This document shows, piece after piece, positions 53,068 to 61,862 of a stretch of DNA of 64,000 bases; position 1 is the stretch's first letter, and every line of letters starts with the position of its first letter. The stretch is from positions 434,001 through 498,000 of the forward strand of contig NZ_LFNF01000003.1 in the NCBI RefSeq assembly GCF_001045445.1, given 5' to 3'. The stretch comes from Chryseobacterium sp. BLS98 (GTDB taxonomy: Bacteria; Bacteroidota; Bacteroidia; Flavobacteriales; Weeksellaceae). The notes under the pieces are model-generated. The model was not told where the DNA came from. It saw only the letters and a program-made list of their open reading frames with translations, and searched no databases. Both the position numbers and the translations under genes were made by a program.

Positions 53068-53541
53068 ATGAAAATTAATGTGATCAAAAAAAGTTTAACA
53101 GGCTTTTTGCCTCTGTTCATTCTGATGGTATTATCGGGATGTGAAAAAAAATATCAGGCGCCGGATCATTATGCCGTGGATCTTTTTAAAGACGAGCGTC
53201 AGCAGGGAACAGCTTACATCATGAATGAAGAAGAATGCTTTGACGGCAGCGAGCTGGTTATCGCAAGTTCTGAGGTGAAACTTGCCGACAGCTCGAAAGG
53301 AAGAGGGAAAAACTTCTTTCTTTACAAAGTGAGATCCGGAAAAGTATTAAAAACAATAAGAGATTCCGTTGCAGACTATCCTTTTATGTTCCTTTCAGAT
53401 CAAAGGCTAAAACTTAAAAACGATTCAATTTACCTTTACCTGAAAAAACTGGAAGGTTTCCGCTTTATCGCACCGGAAAGAAATCTCAAATATCAGTGGC
53501 TGAAAGCAGCTCCCGTGTATTCGGTCAAAAAGGATAAATAG
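53068..53541 (+). CDS. Lipoprotein of unknown function
   Basis: 157 residues from the ATG at 53068. The signal peptide ends in the lipobox VLSGC. The mature part is charged (LFKDERQQGTAYIMNEEECF) with two strands near KNDSIYLYLKKLEGF. No family recognised. It starts directly after the tssC terminator, so some transcription from the sheath operon could reach it, but a link to T6SS is unproven. An in-frame start at 53032 lies inside the terminator and was rejected. Confidence 0.65.
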   Translation: MKINVIKKSLTGFLPLFILMVLSGCEKKYQAPDHYAVDLFKDERQQGTAYIMNEEECFDGSELVIASSEVKLADSSKGRGKNFFLYKVRSGKVLKTIRDSVADYPFMFLSDQRLKLKNDSIYLYLKKLEGFRFIAPERNLKYQWLKAAPVYSVKKDK

Positions 53542-53605
53542 TTTTATCTTTGCAGGACGGGAATTTGAAGCTTTACCAACTTTTATAATACAAGTTACAA
53601 AAATC

Positions 53606-53694
53606 TGCTTAGACTCCGCTCAGCATGACAATTTTCAATCATACTGTATAAAGCAGTTAGTATCAGAACTGTCATGCTGAGCATAGTCGAAGCA
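53606..53694. repeat. REP-like imperfect inverted repeat
   Basis: The left arm 53606-53630 and right arm 53670-53694 match in 22 of 25 positions when one is reverse-complemented. The perfect core is CTCAGCATGACA (53619-53630 and 53670-53681). The intervening 39 bp are AT-rich. This resembles the dispersed intergenic repeats around TCATTCTGAG cores seen in Bacteroidota genomes. Confidence 0.6.
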
Positions 53695-53744
53695 TCTAAA
53701 AAGCTCACTTAAATTCCACAATAATTTAAACAGACAATACTTTT

Positions 53745-54779
53745 TTGGAAAAAGATAATAAAAGTTCAGAATTTCTCCATATCGGAAACAAGCTCCTGAA
53801 CTGGTACGGGAAAAATGCCAGGGATTTACCTTTCAGACAGACCAAAGACCCTTACAAAATATGGATCTGCGAAATCGTTTTTCAGCAGACAAGAATCAGC
53901 CAGGGACTCAGCCATTACAACAATTTTATTAACCGGTTTCCGGATGTAAAAACTCTGGCTGAAGCAGAAGAAAATGAAGTTTTGCTTTACTGGAAAGGAC
54001 TTGGGTACTATTCCAGAGCGATCAATATCCATAAAGCCTCTCAACAGATCATGAACGATTGTCATGGTGTTTTCCCGGCAGACTATGATGAGATTTTAAA
54101 ATTAAAAGGAGTAGGGAAGTATACTGCAGCTGCGGTTTCGAGCATTTGTTTCGGTGGCAGAATGCCGGCTGTAGATGGTAATTTTTACAGAGTGTTAAGC
54201 CGTATTTTTGCTGATGATTTTGATATTTCCAATTCCAGGGCTTTTTCCTATTTCTCACAGCTGGCGGGATTGATTATGCCTGAAAATGTAGGCGATTTTA
54301 ATCAGGCAATGATGGATCTTGGCTCCGAGATCTGTAAACCTAAAAATCCTCTTTGCAGTGAATGTCCCATAAATAACGACTGTCTTGCATTTTCCCTGGA
54401 AAAAACATCAGATTATCCTGTAAAAACCAAAAAGGTTAAAGCATCGGACCTGTCGCTAAAGTATTATTTTGTACACAGAAACGGGAAGTTCCTGATCAGA
54501 CAGAGAAAAGATGACTTCATCTGGAAGAAATTATTTGAGTTTCCTACCGCTATTTCCGCAGAGCTTGAACCGTTTATCAAAGGTGTCAAAACAATCACCC
54601 ATAAACTCACCCATAAAAATCTGACGATTGAAATTTCAAGTGTTGAGGTTGATTCAGAAGCGGTTTGGAACAAATTTACATCCGAAAATCAGTATATCAT
54701 TACCGACTTTGAAGCATCCCATGAAAAATCCTTTCCCAAGCCGCTGGAAAACTATATCCAAAACTCGCTGAAAGACTGA
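53745..54779 (+). CDS. mutY: A/G-specific adenine DNA glycosylase
   Basis: 344 residues, starting at a TTG (53745); no in-frame ATG fits the family N-terminus. The helix-hairpin-helix glycosylase domain has E43 (ICEIVFQQTR), the hairpin LKGVGKYTAAAV, and catalytic D144 (AVDGNFYRVLSR). The [4Fe-4S] cluster cysteines are C197, C204, C207 and C213. A NUDIX-like C-terminal domain recognises 8-oxo-G partners. It removes adenine mispaired with 8-oxoguanine. The gene lies just before gldD, as in other flavobacteria. Confidence 0.95.
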   Translation: MEKDNKSSEFLHIGNKLLNWYGKNARDLPFRQTKDPYKIWICEIVFQQTRISQGLSHYNNFINRFPDVKTLAEAEENEVLLYWKGLGYYSRAINIHKASQQIMNDCHGVFPADYDEILKLKGVGKYTAAAVSSICFGGRMPAVDGNFYRVLSRIFADDFDISNSRAFSYFSQLAGLIMPENVGDFNQAMMDLGSEICKPKNPLCSECPINNDCLAFSLEKTSDYPVKTKKVKASDLSLKYYFVHRNGKFLIRQRKDDFIWKKLFEFPTAISAELEPFIKGVKTITHKLTHKNLTIEISSVEVDSEAVWNKFTSENQYIITDFEASHEKSFPKPLENYIQNSLKD

Positions 54780-54811
54780 AATTTGTCTCCCAAAATCTGA
54801 AATCTAATTTG

Positions 54812-54819
54812 TACTTTTG
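54812..54819 (+). promoter_or_regulatory. -7 element of gldD, probably leaderless
   Basis: TACTTTTG matches TAnnTTTG and ends only 4 nt before the ATG at 54824. No clear -33 TTG at the right spacing. Confidence 0.5.
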
Positions 54820-54823
54820 CAAA

Positions 54824-55381
54824 ATGATAAAAAACGTCATTTTTATTTTTGTATCACTGCTTTTAATTTCGTGCGGAAAAGATCATGTTCCGAAACCTTA
54901 TGGAGAACTCCGTCTCGAGTATCCGGAACCGAAATACCAGAAGTTTGAGAATAACTGTGCCTATACTTTTGAATATTCAGATTTTGCATCTATTTCCGAT
55001 GCTAAAAAGCCGTGCTGGTATTATATCAATTACCCGAAAATGAAAGCCAAGGTTTTTGTGACCTATTACCCAATACAGAATGACTTTGCAGACCACATCA
55101 AAGAAGCTGAGAAAATGGTCTATGAGCATACGATTAAAGCAAGCTCCATCGATACCAAATCATTCGAATATCCGGACAAAAAAGTGTACGGAAACTTCTA
55201 TGAACTGAAAGGGCAGAGTGCTTCCAATCTTCAGTTTTACATTACAGACAGCACAAAACATTTTGTGACTGCTTATTTATACTTTAACACAAGGCCAAAA
55301 CCCGACTCTCTGGCCCCGGCAGTGAACTATATCAAAAATGATATGAAACACCTGCTGGACACTTTTGAATGGAAAAAATAA
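54824..55381 (+). CDS. gldD: Gliding motility lipoprotein GldD
   Basis: 185 residues from the ATG at 54824. Lipobox LLISC, then GKDHVPKPYGELRLEYPEPKY, the diagnostic GldD start, and later PCWYYINYPKMKAKVFVTYYP. GldD is required for gliding and the associated type IX secretion in Flavobacterium johnsoniae. In that species gldD and gldE adjoin; here a PfkB kinase gene follows instead, so gldE must lie elsewhere or be absent. The closeness to mutY is conserved. Confidence 0.93.
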   Translation: MIKNVIFIFVSLLLISCGKDHVPKPYGELRLEYPEPKYQKFENNCAYTFEYSDFASISDAKKPCWYYINYPKMKAKVFVTYYPIQNDFADHIKEAEKMVYEHTIKASSIDTKSFEYPDKKVYGNFYELKGQSASNLQFYITDSTKHFVTAYLYFNTRPKPDSLAPAVNYIKNDMKHLLDTFEWKK

Positions 55382-55409
55382 TTGACTTTTAAAATACATT
55401 GAAAAATAT

Positions 55410-56333
55410 ATGAAACTTTTAGTTGTAGGAAGCGTTGCATTTGATGCAATCGAAACACCATTTGGTAAAACGGATAAAATTTTAGGAGGTGCAGCCACTT
55501 ACATTGGTATTACTTCTTCTATTTTAGGCGTTAAATCTGGTATTGTTTCCGTTGTTGGAGGAGATTTTCCACAGGAGCACCTTGATATGTTCACAGACAG
55601 AGACATAAATATTGAAGGAATTGAGATCGTAAAAGAAGGAAAAACATTCTTCTGGTCTGGAAAATACCATAATGATCTGAATACCAGAGATACTTTGGCT
55701 ACAGAAGTGAATGTTTTAGAGAATTTCGACCCTAAGATTCCGGATTCTATGCAGGATGCGGAAATCCTTCTTCTTGGAAACCTGCACCCGGGTGTTCAGC
55801 TGTCCGTATTGGAAAAAATGAATAACCGTCCTAAGCTGGTTATCCTTGATACCATGAACTTCTGGATGGACTCAGCCTGGGATATTCTGATGGATATGAT
55901 TGCCAAAACAGACGTTATTACCATCAATGATGAAGAGGCGAGACAGCTTTCAGGAGAATATTCTCTGGTAAAAGCAGCTAAAAAGATTCATACCATGGGT
56001 CCTGACTATGTAATCATTAAAAAAGGAGAGCATGGTGCTTTACTTTTCCACGACAATAAAGTATTTGCAATCCCGGCACTTCCTCTGGAAGAAGTTTTCG
56101 ATCCTACCGGAGCAGGAGATACTTTCGCAGGAGGTTTTGCGGCTTATCTTGCTAAAAAAGGCAAGTTTGATTTTGAAACTATGAAGTCTGCACTGATCGT
56201 AGGTTCAGCGATGGCTTCCTTTACTGTTGAGAAATTCGGAACAGAAAGAATTGAGGAAGTAAATGAATCTGATGTATTCAGCAGATTGAGACAATTCAAA
56301 GAATTAACAACATTCGATGTTGAACTGCAATAA
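55410..56333 (+). CDS. PfkB-family carbohydrate/nucleoside kinase
   Basis: A 307-residue ribokinase-fold kinase. The N-terminal signature LGGAATYIGITSSILG is of the family, and the C-terminal anion hole and catalytic Asp lie in DPTGAGDTFAGGFAAY. TINDEEARQLSG is the usual mid-domain segment. It phosphorylates a sugar or nucleoside whose identity is not visible. It starts 28 bp after gldD and is probably in the same transcript. Confidence 0.9.
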   Translation: MKLLVVGSVAFDAIETPFGKTDKILGGAATYIGITSSILGVKSGIVSVVGGDFPQEHLDMFTDRDINIEGIEIVKEGKTFFWSGKYHNDLNTRDTLATEVNVLENFDPKIPDSMQDAEILLLGNLHPGVQLSVLEKMNNRPKLVILDTMNFWMDSAWDILMDMIAKTDVITINDEEARQLSGEYSLVKAAKKIHTMGPDYVIIKKGEHGALLFHDNKVFAIPALPLEEVFDPTGAGDTFAGGFAAYLAKKGKFDFETMKSALIVGSAMASFTVEKFGTERIEEVNESDVFSRLRQFKELTTFDVELQ

Positions 56334-56420
56334 ATAAGTCTTTTTAAGAAATATTTATAATAAAAAATTTAGACAAATTCGTTAAGAATTCTAAATTTGC
56401 AACTTGTTTAAAATAGTAAA

Positions 56421-57785
56421 ATGACAAATAAACTAAAAATCACTTTTCTTCTTGGGATTTTCATGATGATATTCTCTTCAAACATGAATGCTCAGCTAAA
56501 ACCGGGAGAATTAGTGGATGGTATTGCTGCTGTTATCGGGGATGAAATTGTTTTGGAATCGGATGTGAATGAGCAGATGAACTATGCCAAACAACAGGGA
56601 GCCTCTGAAACAGATAAATGTGACTTCCTTGAAAACCTGATCAGCAATAAGCTTCTTGTTTACGAAGCCAAAAAAGATACATTAATTGATAACCGTTCGG
56701 CTGCCATTAAAGAACAGGCCAATGCAAAATACCGTCAGTTACTTTCGCAGTTTCCGGATGAAAAAACGATGCTTGCTGCCTATAAATTCAGAAACGGGTA
56801 TGAAATGAAAAACGCTATCGAAAAGATAGATGTTGACCAATATTACGGTCAGGCGAAATATCAGCGTATCACTGAAAAGGCAGATGTAACGCCCAATGAG
56901 GTTACAGACTTCTACAACCTTTATAAAATGCAGCTTCCTGAGGTAAAGGATGAAATATCTTTAGCACAGATCATGGTGTATCCTAAGCTGACAGAAGCCC
57001 ACAAAGAAGATCTTATCAACAGATTAAAGAAAATCAAGGCAGATATTGCAGCTGGAGAAACCTTCGAAAGCCAGGCAAGAATCTATTCCGAAGATGAAGG
57101 ATCTGCTGCCAATGGCGGACTTTACAAAAATATTTTCAAAGGACAGATGGTAAAACCGTTTGAAGCAGCTGCTCTGAACCTTCAGGAAAACGAAATTTCA
57201 GATCCTGTTGAATCGGAATTCGGATATCATATTATCCAGCTGATCAAAAAATCAGGGAAAGTATATGATGCGAGACATATTTTATTGAAAGCTACCCCTA
57301 CGGATGATGAAATAAAAACGGCAAAAGCAAAGTTAGACAGTATCAAAGGTCTTATTATTGCCGGGAAAATAACATTTAAGGATGCTGCCTATAAATTTTC
57401 GGATGATAAGAAAACGAAATTCAATGCCGGAATTATTTCCGGAGCAGACGGTTCGGACAAAATTGAGAGAGAAAGCATTCCCGGGACTATTACTTACGAA
57501 TTGGCAGGTCTGAACAAAGGAGATATTACTGCACCGTTCGAAGATGAAGATAACAAAAGAAAAGTTGTGAAGATGATTAAGGTGGAAGACGTTATTCCAG
57601 CCCACCAGATCACTCTGGAAACAGATTATAACAGGATCAAGCAGATGGCGCTCAATAAAAAGCGTAATGAAATGATTGAGAAGTTTGTTAACTCCAAACT
57701 CCCAACCACCTTTATATCCATTGACGGACGTTACGATAACTGTAAGTTCAAAGCCAACTGGAAAAAAGAATCCATCAAAAAATAA
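56421..57785 (+). CDS. SurA-like periplasmic peptidyl-prolyl isomerase
   Basis: A 454-residue chaperone. A signal peptide ends near NMNAQ. A SurA-type N-terminal region (VDGIAAVIGDEIVLESDV, FLENLISNKLLV) is followed by two parvulin-like domains: about 175-285 (SLAQIMVYPKLTEAH, PVESEFGYHIIQLI) and from about 288 (ARHILLKATPTDDE). The second is less regular than the first. It would help outer-membrane proteins fold. A TAAATTTG element at 56392-56399 lies upstream and a terminator follows. Confidence 0.9.
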   Translation: MTNKLKITFLLGIFMMIFSSNMNAQLKPGELVDGIAAVIGDEIVLESDVNEQMNYAKQQGASETDKCDFLENLISNKLLVYEAKKDTLIDNRSAAIKEQANAKYRQLLSQFPDEKTMLAAYKFRNGYEMKNAIEKIDVDQYYGQAKYQRITEKADVTPNEVTDFYNLYKMQLPEVKDEISLAQIMVYPKLTEAHKEDLINRLKKIKADIAAGETFESQARIYSEDEGSAANGGLYKNIFKGQMVKPFEAAALNLQENEISDPVESEFGYHIIQLIKKSGKVYDARHILLKATPTDDEIKTAKAKLDSIKGLIIAGKITFKDAAYKFSDDKKTKFNAGIISGADGSDKIERESIPGTITYELAGLNKGDITAPFEDEDNKRKVVKMIKVEDVIPAHQITLETDYNRIKQMALNKKRNEMIEKFVNSKLPTTFISIDGRYDNCKFKANWKKESIKK

Positions 57786-57791
57786 ATACTA

Positions 57792-57819
57792 AACCTTCAG
57801 AATTTCTGAGGGTTTTTTT
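57792..57819 (+). terminator. Terminator after the SurA-like gene
   Basis: The stem AACCTTCAG/CTGAGGGTT (one G-T pair) with a 5-nt loop and a T-run. Confidence 0.75.
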
Positions 57820-57867
57820 ATATCTAAAATTGAAGAAACTTCTTACTTTTGGTAAAAACAATAAAGA

Positions 57868-58365
57868 ATGGATTATAAATTTTACAGGAGAAATTTTGAG
57901 GAAGCAGTAGAGGATATTTTCTTCAAACAATTTGATCATCTGGGTCTGAAATTATCTGTCGAAGAAGTTTTAGAATCCGTTGCATTGAAAATTTATAAAC
58001 CTGAATGGTCAAATGATTTCGACTCTCAATTAAACTCAAAAAGCAGAATATTTTTTTCGGTTTGGGTAAATGATAAAACCATTAAAGAAGGAAAACTATA
58101 TTATAATATTCATGCTTTAAAGCTCCGTGAATTGAAAGGCTATAAAATTTCAAGCAGAAATTTCGCTGAAAAATTCAGAACTCAATTTATTGAATATAAG
58201 GATGAGTGGGAAAATGTAAGTGTGAATTTTGGTCCGTTGATTTTAATGCAAGGCTGGATCAATTTAAATATTGAAACTATTCAAGAGGATATAATTAATT
58301 TGTCTTGGGATTTTTTAAAAATAAGTCCTCTCATTGATGATACTTTGGATATATTTAAAACTTAG
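57868..58365 (+). CDS. Hypothetical protein
   Basis: A 165-residue cytoplasmic protein, unrecognised, AT-rich in its coding. No signal peptide or membrane segment. It has charged helices near the N-terminus (FYRRNFEEAVEDIFFKQF) and W-containing strands (FFSVWVNDKTIKEGKLYY). The DNA upstream has TACTTTTG at 57844-57851. It stands alone between the SurA-like gene and a flavin oxidoreductase gene. Confidence 0.6.
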   Translation: MDYKFYRRNFEEAVEDIFFKQFDHLGLKLSVEEVLESVALKIYKPEWSNDFDSQLNSKSRIFFSVWVNDKTIKEGKLYYNIHALKLRELKGYKISSRNFAEKFRTQFIEYKDEWENVSVNFGPLILMQGWINLNIETIQEDIINLSWDFLKISPLIDDTLDIFKT

Positions 58366-58435
58366 TAATCCTTTATTTAAAACGATTTTCACATTTTTTA
58401 TTCATTAAAAACAGCTGTTTTTAGTATTTTTACGC

Positions 58436-59425
58436 ATGAGCAATTTTATAGATTTTAACTCAGCAAAAAAACTTCATGAAATGCAGACAGGGCAAAATAA
58501 AATTACAGAGCTTTTTAACATACAGTATCCTATTATCCAGGCCGGAATGATCTGGCATTCAGGATGGAAGCTGGCTTCGGCGGTTTCCAATTGTGGCGGA
58601 CTGGGACTGATCGGTGCAGGAAGCATGTATCCCGATATCCTAAGAGAAAATATTCAGAAATGCAAGCAGGCTACAGATAAGCCCTTTGGTGTGAATGTAC
58701 CCATGCTATATCCTAACCTTGAGGAAATTATTCAGATTATACTTGAGGAAGGAGTAAAGATCGTTTTTACATCTGCCGGAAATCCTAAAACCTATACGGA
58801 AACCCTGCAGAAAGAAGGAATAAAAGTAGCCCACGTAGTTTCCTCTACCAAATTTGCGGTAAAATGTGAAGAAGCCGGAGTAGATGCTGTTGTAGCTGAA
58901 GGTTTTGAAGCAGGAGGACACAACGGGAGAGATGAGACCACTACTTTTTGCCTGATCCCGAATGTGAAAAAGCATATTTCCAAGCCACTGATCGCTGCCG
59001 GAGGAATTGCGCTGGGTTCTCAGATCAAAGCTGCCATGATCCTGGGTGCAGATGGGGTGCAGATCGGTTCCCGTTTCGCTGCTACTATTGAGGCAAGTGC
59101 CCACGAAAACTGGAAAAAGAAAATCACAGAACTGAACGAAGGCGATACCCATCTTACTTTAAAAGAGCTGGCGCCAGTAAGGATGGTAAAAAACAAGTTT
59201 TTCAATGAACTGGAAGACATTTACCAGTCAGGAAGAAACAAAGAAGCCTTGATTGCCTCACTGGGAAGGGCAAGAGCCAAACGCGGAATGTTTGAAGGAG
59301 ATATGGAAGATGGCGAGCTGGAAATAGGGCAGGTTTCTGCCTTGATCAATGATATATTACCCGTAGAGGCCGTTTTCAGGAATCTGCTGAAAGAATTTGA
59401 AGAAGCCAAAGTACCGTCTTTATAG
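58436..59425 (+). CDS. NAD(P)H-dependent flavin oxidoreductase, nitronate monooxygenase family
   Basis: A 329-residue TIM-barrel FMN enzyme. It opens YPIIQAGMIWHSGWKLASAVSNCGGLGLIGAGSM and has EGFEAGGHNGRDE with the catalytic-type His, then PLIAAGGIALGSQIKAAMILGADGVQIGSRF for FMN phosphate binding. The same fold includes FabK; without assays the substrate (nitronate versus enoyl-ACP) is undecided, though the HNG region favours nitronate monooxygenase. The next gene begins 12 bp downstream. Confidence 0.87.
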   Translation: MSNFIDFNSAKKLHEMQTGQNKITELFNIQYPIIQAGMIWHSGWKLASAVSNCGGLGLIGAGSMYPDILRENIQKCKQATDKPFGVNVPMLYPNLEEIIQIILEEGVKIVFTSAGNPKTYTETLQKEGIKVAHVVSSTKFAVKCEEAGVDAVVAEGFEAGGHNGRDETTTFCLIPNVKKHISKPLIAAGGIALGSQIKAAMILGADGVQIGSRFAATIEASAHENWKKKITELNEGDTHLTLKELAPVRMVKNKFFNELEDIYQSGRNKEALIASLGRARAKRGMFEGDMEDGELEIGQVSALINDILPVEAVFRNLLKEFEEAKVPSL

Positions 59426-59436
59426 AATCTGAACAG

Positions 59437-60204
59437 ATGGAAGAAAGACTTATTGAAGTAAGGGATCAGAAAATTTATACAGCCTGCACCCATAAATTCA
59501 AAAATAAACCGGTTATTATTTTTCTTCACGATTCCTTAGGCTGTACGCAGCTTTGGAGGGATTTTCCGTTAAAACTGTCCGAAATGGTAAACTGTAATGT
59601 TTTAATATATGACAGATCAGGCTATGGAAAATCCGGACCCATGGCTACCTACAAAAGACCGGTCAATTATATGGAACTTGAAGCCGATTTGCTGAATGAT
59701 TTGCTGGTTAAACTTAATATTGATAATGCCATCTTATTTGGGCACAGCGACGGAGGGACTATTTCCCTTATTACAGCTGCAAAATATCCGGAAAAAATAA
59801 AAGCCGTCATCTGTGAAGCAGGGCATATCTTTGTAGAAGACCTTACCTTGAAAGGAATTTATGATGCCATGAATGCTTACAAAACAACCAACCTTGCCGA
59901 ACGTCTTGCCAAATATCATGGTGACAAAGTGGAAACACTTTTTAGGGCCTGGACGGAAACCTGGACCCGTGAAGACTATAGAAGCTGGAATATTGAATAC
60001 CTGTTAAAAGATATTCACTGCCCGTTATTATTTATTCAGGGAGAGGCCGACGAATACGGTACACTGGATCAGGCTGATAAAACAGTTTCCCAGGTTGGTG
60101 GTATGGCAGAGAAATATATCATTCCCGGAATAGGACATACGCCGCATAAAGAAGCTCTGGAGTTGGTTCTCACTAAAGTATCCGGGTTTTTGGAAAAAAT
60201 ATAG
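59437..60204 (+). CDS. Alpha/beta hydrolase
   Basis: A 255-residue cytoplasmic hydrolase. The strand-turn start is IFLHDSLGCTQLWRDF, the nucleophile Ser is in LFGHSDGGTISL, the acid Asp is in FIQGEADEYGT and the base His is in GIGHTPHKEA. The oxyanion dipeptide region reads HD rather than HG. It starts 12 bp after the flavin oxidoreductase gene and is probably co-transcribed. Substrate unknown. Confidence 0.85.
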   Translation: MEERLIEVRDQKIYTACTHKFKNKPVIIFLHDSLGCTQLWRDFPLKLSEMVNCNVLIYDRSGYGKSGPMATYKRPVNYMELEADLLNDLLVKLNIDNAILFGHSDGGTISLITAAKYPEKIKAVICEAGHIFVEDLTLKGIYDAMNAYKTTNLAERLAKYHGDKVETLFRAWTETWTREDYRSWNIEYLLKDIHCPLLFIQGEADEYGTLDQADKTVSQVGGMAEKYIIPGIGHTPHKEALELVLTKVSGFLEKI

Positions 60205-60234
60205 CTGTCCGGAAACAAAATCAGCAGTAACAGA

Positions 60235-60265
60235 AGCATCTTTATTTCAATAAGGTGCTTTTTTT
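60235..60265 (+). terminator. Terminator after the alpha/beta hydrolase gene
   Basis: An imperfect stem (AGCATC...AATAAGGTGCT with one bulge) is followed by seven T residues. Confidence 0.65.
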
Positions 60266-60575
60266 ATGCATTATCATAAACCGTACTTAGTTTATTTATA
60301 CAATTTGTACACACAATTCTTCAATTCAATAGGGAAATACACATTTTTTAAACCCAGAGCTTTATTTTTCAGGCTGTTTATATATTAACCGTGTACAAGT
60401 TTTGACAAAAATATGAAAATCAAAAATTTACTTTTCTAATAAAATTTTAAATCTGTTTTTTCAAAAATATGAACCTTTTTTGATTTCAAAATTCAGTTTT
60501 CCGGAACTGTAAATCACTTAGAAAAATTACATATAACACACAAATAAAATCACATTTATGTGATATTTTATTTTC
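60266..60575. other. AT-rich intergenic stretch
   Basis: About 310 bp of strongly AT-rich DNA without a gene or clear repeat. Nothing recognised. Confidence 0.5.
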
Positions 60576-60749
60576 TATTTTTGACTTATCAAACAATGAT
60601 GCAGGAGATTATAAAAATACATTTGATGAAAAAGAATCCCTCTATCAGGAAATTTTCAAGATTTCCTCCCTTTGTTTTAATTCATGGATAAGTTGTGTTT
60701 GAATGAATGGTTCCATTCTGGAGATGTGGCTCTGCTGCATCTCCTTTTT
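60576..60749 (+). ncRNA. Candidate small RNA (promoter to terminator unit)
   Basis: TATTTTTG at 60576-60583 is a good -7 element, though no -33 TTTG is at the right spacing. The 3' end has GAATGG/CCATTC (60705-60718) and then a 10-bp stem GGAGATGTGG/CTGCATCTCC (60720-60744, two G-T pairs) with loop CTCTG and T5. Between them is a 31-codon frame (ATG at 60597 or 60600). Either a non-coding RNA of about 155-160 nt or a small peptide mRNA; both are predictions. Confidence 0.35.
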
Positions 60750-60754
60750 CGTCA

Positions 60755-61375
60755 TTATAAAAGCTTAAGTTCCGCAGCTAAATTTTCTCTTGCCTGCTGT
60801 TCGTACCTGTCCCTGAAATGCTCTGTTTTAAAAATACTTTCCAGTTCCAGAAAATGTTTCAGCACCTTTTTCCTTCCCGGCTTGTAAAGAATATCAGGAT
60901 ATATCGAATACTCTTTCCTGATCTTCCGGGTGTAATCGGAATAGATATCAAAATCCTTTCCAAGGATAGAAAGATCTGCGTCCAGAAGATAGTTCGTATC
61001 CATATCATCAGATTTATGATGAGATTTTGTTGCCAGTATCTGGGCTTCAATCTTTGAAATCATATCAGGATTTAACCCAATTTTCTGAAGCCGCTCAACG
61101 GCATAGGAGGCACTTTTTTCTTCATTGGACTTTGAAGTGGCATCATAAATGACATCGTGGTAAAAAACGGAAAATGAAACAGTATGATAATCTTTAATAT
61201 AACGTTCTGCACTTTCCAGCTCCAAAAACATACTTTCCAGATGGAAAAGATTATGATAATGCCGTCCCTTTCCGGAATATTTCTTTTCAATTTCCAGCCA
61301 CAAACCTTCAATAAGATTCCGGTCTTTCGTATAGTGAAGACAAAGCTCCGTAAATTTAGCCTGCAGATCCATCAT
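60755..61375 (-). CDS. Predicted metal-dependent HD-superfamily phosphohydrolase
   Basis: A 206-residue protein of the COG4339 type. Metal ligands are suggested by RHYHNLFHL, the HD pair in VFYHDVIYD, KSHH and LLDADLSILGK. The order fits HD-domain hydrolases, but no substrate is known. The start is the first of two Met codons (MMDL). It lies 24 bp downstream of the rhodanese gene on the same strand, so the two may be co-transcribed. Confidence 0.82.
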   Translation of the reverse strand: MMDLQAKFTELCLHYTKDRNLIEGLWLEIEKKYSGKGRHYHNLFHLESMFLELESAERYIKDYHTVSFSVFYHDVIYDATSKSNEEKSASYAVERLQKIGLNPDMISKIEAQILATKSHHKSDDMDTNYLLDADLSILGKDFDIYSDYTRKIRKEYSIYPDILYKPGRKKVLKHFLELESIFKTEHFRDRYEQQARENLAAELKLL

Positions 61376-61399
61376 GGAATGGTGTATAAAAAAAGGAAC

Positions 61400-61699
61400 T
61401 TAAAAAGTTCCTTGATTTGCTTCCAATACTGCTTTCAGTTCAGCCCAGCCTCCGCCGTTGTAACCGTCCTTCAAGCCCTGGCTGTTAAGATACTCCAATG
61501 CTTTTCCGCTTCTATTTCCACTTCTGCAGAATAGGATCACAGGTTTTTCAACAGATAAAATTTCTTCTTTTCTGTCCTCTACCTCACCTAAAGGAATATT
61601 TTGAGCCCCGTCTATATTTCCGTCCATTTCAAGCTCCATAGGCTCGCGAACATCAATTAATTTATAATTTCCTGACTGTATAACTTCTATTAAAGACAT
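61400..61699 (-). CDS. Rhodanese-like domain protein
   Basis: A 99-residue single rhodanese domain, as in PspE/GlpE. It has LIDVREPMELEMDG and the active-site loop VILFCRSGNRSGKAL with the persulfide-carrying Cys near residue 59. It would move sulfane sulfur in the cytoplasm. First gene of a probable two-gene unit with the HD-domain gene. Confidence 0.9.
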   Translation of the reverse strand: MSLIEVIQSGNYKLIDVREPMELEMDGNIDGAQNIPLGEVEDRKEEILSVEKPVILFCRSGNRSGKALEYLNSQGLKDGYNGGGWAELKAVLEANQGTF

Positions 61700-61862
61700 A
61701 ATATTTAATTTAGATTAAAAATAATAACGAAAATACGTAATTTTTTGCTTAAAAAACTCTTTATCAAGACTTAAATTTTTCACAAAAAAACCTTAAAAGT
61801 TCAGTCTGGTCCACCTTTCATCTGAAATCTTCAGATTGGTAAATTAATCTTAATTTTGCAGA

